From NCBI GenBank assembly GCA_020718315.1, contig DYSK01000038.1:1-15760 (forward strand): DNA of 15,760 nucleotides. The letters are read 5' to 3'. Position numbers and translations under genes: made by a program. Position 1 is the stretch's first letter, and each line of letters opens with the position of its first letter. Shown one piece after another: positions 12,761 through 15,760 of the stretch. The DNA comes from Draconibacterium orientale (lineage in GTDB: Bacteria; Bacteroidota; Bacteroidia; Bacteroidales; UBA12170). The notes beneath the pieces are model-generated. The model ran no database searches, was not told where the DNA came from, and saw only the letters and a list, made by a program, of their open reading frames with translations.

Positions 12761-14374
12761 TTATTTATGAATTATTTCTATGGATTTATCTTCTTTGATA
12801 TTGATTCGGCTCCAAGCATCTTCGGGTTTTAATTTAACTGCGGAATAGGCTGCCCAGATTCCACCAACAGCCTGAATAAAAACGACAAAGGAAAATCCTA
12901 ACATGCCCCAAGTTTGTTGTTGGGTAAACAGTAGTTCGCTTTCAGGAACAAAGTATCTTCTATTAATATAGACGCCGATAACGGTTAGAATAAATAAAAC
13001 TACATATCCTATAAGCGGTATTACAAAAGGATTCATAAAGCTTCTCACAGCAGTTTTGGCAGTAGGAAGATAAGGGATTCGTTTTTTTAATAATGTTAAA
13101 CCAAATGCGTAAATAAATGCAGGTACAGTGGCATATTTTAAAATCATTCCTCTCCAATGAAACCCACTTTCTGTTTCTCTATCAGTTAAGAATCGCTGTG
13201 CATAAGCATAAATTGCTGCTGCTGCAAATAATACGACCGATCCCAATTGAATAAATTCGAGAATATCCATATTTGCGGGTACTATTTTTAGAAAAAAATA
13301 TAAAAAAGGAATCAGAATAAAAAAGGAGGATATCGTCCCGAAAAGATAATAGGTGCCTATTGACAAATATGAAATTTTTTGCCAAAAACTAAGATTTTTA
13401 AGGACGTAAGGAATTTCGTCAAACAGCAATTCAAAAACGCCACGAGCCCATTTTAATTGTTGCTTACTAAAGGATGCAAAATCTTCTGGCACCAAGCCTC
13501 TGCTCACGATAACAGGATTATAAACAGATTTCCAGCCTTTGGCATGTATTCTAATTGAGGTTTGTAAGTCTTCGGCAAGTCCTTGCGCGTGACCGCCAAT
13601 ACTTTCCAGCGTTTTTCGGCGGAAAGTACAATTAGCGCCAATGGCTACTGCTCCGTTGTAGCCAAATAACCCCATTTGTGTAGCTCCGTAAAATGTATAG
13701 GTTTGTTCGGCAGCTCCTTTGGCCACAAATGAACGGTATTGATTGTAATAGCCTTGATTTACTTGAACAAAGCCCACTTTTTCGTCTTTAAAAAATCCCA
13801 ATGTTTCGTCTAAGAAATTCGGAAAAACAATGTGGTCTGGGTCTAAAATCAGAATAAAATCTTCTTTGGTCAATCCCAAAGCTTTGTTTACTTTCCCGGC
13901 TTTTGCACCGGGTAGATTTGCCAAATCAAACCAAACAACTCCGTATTTTTCGGCCATTTCTTTAAAAGCAACATCCTCCGTACTATCCAACAAATAAGTG
14001 GTATGAGGATAGTTTAAGTTTTGGAGCGCTTTAAACGTATTTTCGAACATCGAAATAGGTTCGCCAGGAGCTGAAGTCGTAAAAACAGCAACGCTTAAGC
14101 CGGGTTCTGGTTTGGGTGTTTCTGCGGGACTACTAACTTTTAAGTAATTGACCCATATCAATACAACTCTTATTATTCCGTACCAAAATAGAGTACTTAA
14201 GATCACAAACAAAACCAGGTTGCTGATATGTTCTGCTTGAAACCACCATTCAATTAAATTATAAATCCCAATCAATCCAACAATAGTGAATATCAAAAGG
14301 ATAAACAAATCTGTTTTTGTTGGCGTTTTAGATTTTTTAAACACCCATAAATCTTGTCTTAATGCTGTCTTCAT
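12761..14374 (-). CDS. Cellulose-synthase-like GT2 membrane glycosyltransferase
   Basis: This 537-residue inner-membrane protein has two N-terminal helices (about 22-40 and 52-77), a cytosolic GT-A domain (about 90-320) and around five C-terminal helices (about 333-364, 372-395, 410-428, 448-471, 488-512). The processive GT2 residues are present in order: D130, D178-P-D180 (metal), A267-E-D269 (base) and Q305-Q-L-K308-W309. The last deviates from the QxxRW consensus by Lys for Arg. There is no C-terminal PilZ domain, unlike BcsA, so direct c-di-GMP control through this chain is not seen. It likely polymerises a sugar and extrudes the chain across the inner membrane. The donor is unknown; CDP-sugar genes follow in the same operon. 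The start lies 3 nt after the stop of the upstream beta-barrel gene. Confidence 0.88.
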   Translation of the reverse strand: MKTALRQDLWVFKKSKTPTKTDLFILLIFTIVGLIGIYNLIEWWFQAEHISNLVLFVILSTLFWYGIIRVVLIWVNYLKVSSPAETPKPEPGLSVAVFTTSAPGEPISMFENTFKALQNLNYPHTTYLLDSTEDVAFKEMAEKYGVVWFDLANLPGAKAGKVNKALGLTKEDFILILDPDHIVFPNFLDETLGFFKDEKVGFVQVNQGYYNQYRSFVAKGAAEQTYTFYGATQMGLFGYNGAVAIGANCTFRRKTLESIGGHAQGLAEDLQTSIRIHAKGWKSVYNPVIVSRGLVPEDFASFSKQQLKWARGVFELLFDEIPYVLKNLSFWQKISYLSIGTYYLFGTISSFFILIPFLYFFLKIVPANMDILEFIQLGSVVLFAAAAIYAYAQRFLTDRETESGFHWRGMILKYATVPAFIYAFGLTLLKKRIPYLPTAKTAVRSFMNPFVIPLIGYVVLFILTVIGVYINRRYFVPESELLFTQQQTWGMLGFSFVVFIQAVGGIWAAYSAVKLKPEDAWSRINIKEDKSIEIIHK

Positions 14375-14377
14375 TAA

Positions 14378-15760
14378 TTAAAACCTATAATTTAAACGAA
14401 TCATTGTGTTTAGACTATTGTAGTAATAGGTGTCAAAATAAGCCGCTTTTGCTGAAATGGAAAGCTTTTTGTTTAACTGAAAGTTCAATGAAAATTCTAA
14501 ATCAAAAGGGCTTATTTTAGTGGTAGAACTATTAAGATCAATCTCAGTTCCGTCAAAGGATTGTGTGTTGGCGACCAATTGGGGGGTATTTGCCTGAGCA
14601 TAAAATCCATAATTTCCTTTGGCTGTGATTTTAAATTGCTTGCTTAAATCTAAACTCATCACCAGAATTGCTGAGTTAATCATCAAATTATCCGGTGTAA
14701 AATAAGGTGAATATTCTCCATCCACTACACTAACACCATTTGTTGTTGTGGTATGTGTGGGTTGCGTTGGGACATATAAAATGGTTTTCGAATCGGAATA
14801 GCTAAAGCCGTAACCAAGCTGAATCTTCATTGCAGATGCTAAAATGGGTTTAGTGAGTCCCCAAGCGCCAAAAGTTTGAATGCTATTTTGATCTGCAAAA
14901 AATTGCTGATTATAACCTAAATGAATAAATGATGATTTGCTGATGTCTCCGCTTTCCACAATTGCAAACACATTGTTTTGCATTAAATCGTAGGTGGTAC
15001 TAATAATAGTGGCGATATAGGGTTTGCGATTTGCCCCAATTTCTAGATTTGTTTTTTTTGATAAGCTCTTTTTAAATGAGAACTCACCAATAAGATTGTT
15101 TTTATTAATCGCTTGATTGTAATAAGTCCCGCCTTCTATTTTTACTGCAATTCCGCTGCTTCCAAATTGAATAAGATTACTCAAGCTGGCTTCGATTACT
15201 TGTGAAGAATTCGAAAAGTTATAGTTCTTAATGCTTAAAGTAGGAAAAAAAATCCAAGATTGAAATTTACCCAATTTAATTTGCTCCGAAATGGCTTCTA
15301 ATGGTTGATTGTCTGTTAGATAATTGACTTCGGCTTGAAAAAAAGGTGCTTTGGTATCTTTTATTAATTGAGTGAGTTCATTGGTAATTGTTGAATTTGG
15401 GTATAATTTTTTCAATAACAACAAACTTTCATTTGCTTTGTCGAATTTTCCGTTCCAATAATTTAAATTCGCATCGAGCAGCAATACTTCCGATTGGTCA
15501 ATGGAACTGTTTTTTAAAATGTCGACTAATTTTTGAGACGCTAATAAATTTCCTGTTTCATAGTGCATTCTGGCATATTCCAACTTTAAATCCATGTTTT
15601 CGGGTGAAATAGTTATTGCCCGATCGTAAAGTTGTGTTGCTAATTCGTCTTGCTTATTTAGATGTGCTGTATAGGCATATAACCAAACATACTCTAAATC
15701 TGTAGAATTTTTAGCATAATAAGTTTTTAGCAAAAGGCCGGCCGGTTCGTATTTATTTTC
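14378..15760 (-). CDS. TPR and outer-membrane beta-barrel protein (5' end outside window)
   Basis: The frame is open to the right edge, adding ENKYEPAGL before the first internal start-like codon (a TTG at 15733), so the gene is truncated by the window and 460 residues are visible. The first 130 or so visible residues are helical repeats with TPR character (for example A-x-x-LYDRAITISPEN and A-x-x-LLLLKKLYPNS). The rest is alternating-polarity strand sequence ending in YRF, the C-terminal aromatic signature recognised by the Bam complex. This resembles YaiO-type proteins and, in plan, the BcsC/AlgK-AlgE export parts that combine TPRs with an outer-membrane barrel. A role in moving or organising the polysaccharide at the outer membrane is inferred from its place 3 nt upstream of the GT2 gene. 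The signal peptide would lie outside the window. Confidence 0.75.
   Translation of the reverse strand, partial: ENKYEPAGLLLKTYYAKNSTDLEYVWLYAYTAHLNKQDELATQLYDRAITISPENMDLKLEYARMHYETGNLLASQKLVDILKNSSIDQSEVLLLDANLNYWNGKFDKANESLLLLKKLYPNSTITNELTQLIKDTKAPFFQAEVNYLTDNQPLEAISEQIKLGKFQSWIFFPTLSIKNYNFSNSSQVIEASLSNLIQFGSSGIAVKIEGGTYYNQAINKNNLIGEFSFKKSLSKKTNLEIGANRKPYIATIISTTYDLMQNNVFAIVESGDISKSSFIHLGYNQQFFADQNSIQTFGAWGLTKPILASAMKIQLGYGFSYSDSKTILYVPTQPTHTTTTNGVSVVDGEYSPYFTPDNLMINSAILVMSLDLSKQFKITAKGNYGFYAQANTPQLVANTQSFDGTEIDLNSSTTKISPFDLEFSLNFQLNKKLSISAKAAYFDTYYYNSLNTMIRLNYRF

Noticed and set aside
15731..15733. TTG as the true start of the TPR/barrel gene
   Set aside because: The frame stays open to the window edge with TPR-like residues before it and no signal peptide follows it, so the gene is cut by the window.

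Overview
The window looks like a chromosomal segment from a member of the Bacteroidota. It is AT-rich. Several genes are preceded by the Bacteroidota-type promoter (TTTG or TTG, about 19 nt, then TAnnTTTG) rather than by E. coli-type boxes. Shine-Dalgarno sequences are largely absent, the tRNA genes do not encode CCA, and the purine gene is a long single-chain PurL. The order within the phylum cannot be fixed from the sequence.

Left part (1-4979). The window opens with a short non-coding block: a perfect 13-bp inverted repeat running into four 35-bp tandem units. A clear promoter then drives two identical tandem tRNA-Glu(TTC) genes that end at a terminator. Next comes a two-gene unit with an ATGA overlap: a small zinc-ribbon protein and a Tat-exported glycosylasparaginase that is interrupted by one in-frame TAA just before its self-cleavage site. 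A POT-like MFS transporter lies on the minus strand. It is divergent from a YciO/Sua5-type protein, which converges on a SIR2-family deacylase.

Middle (4980-8753). A complete 1229-residue phosphoribosylformylglycinamidine synthase (purL) carries its own C-terminal glutaminase domain. It ends at a hairpin terminator that works on both strands and separates it from the block to the right.

Right part (8754-15760, all minus strand). This is a compact block that reads as one operon entering from beyond the right edge. In transcription order it holds a TPR/outer-membrane beta-barrel protein (5' end outside the window), a membrane cellulose-synthase-like GT2 glycosyltransferase, glucose-1-phosphate cytidylyltransferase (rfbF), CDP-glucose 4,6-dehydratase (rfbG), an extended-SDR sugar-nucleotide epimerase/reductase, and a membrane-anchored GH26-type glycoside hydrolase. 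RfbF and RfbG make CDP-4-keto-6-deoxyglucose, and the SDR probably converts it further. The synthase, the TPR/outer-membrane barrel and the periplasmic hydrolase together match the general plan of synthase-dependent exopolysaccharide secretion (compare Bcs, Alg, Pel). No PilZ domain, flippase, Wzy polymerase or RfbH is visible. The linkage of such a synthase to a CDP-6-deoxyhexose pathway and a GH26 enzyme is the most interesting system here, although its polymer is unknown.
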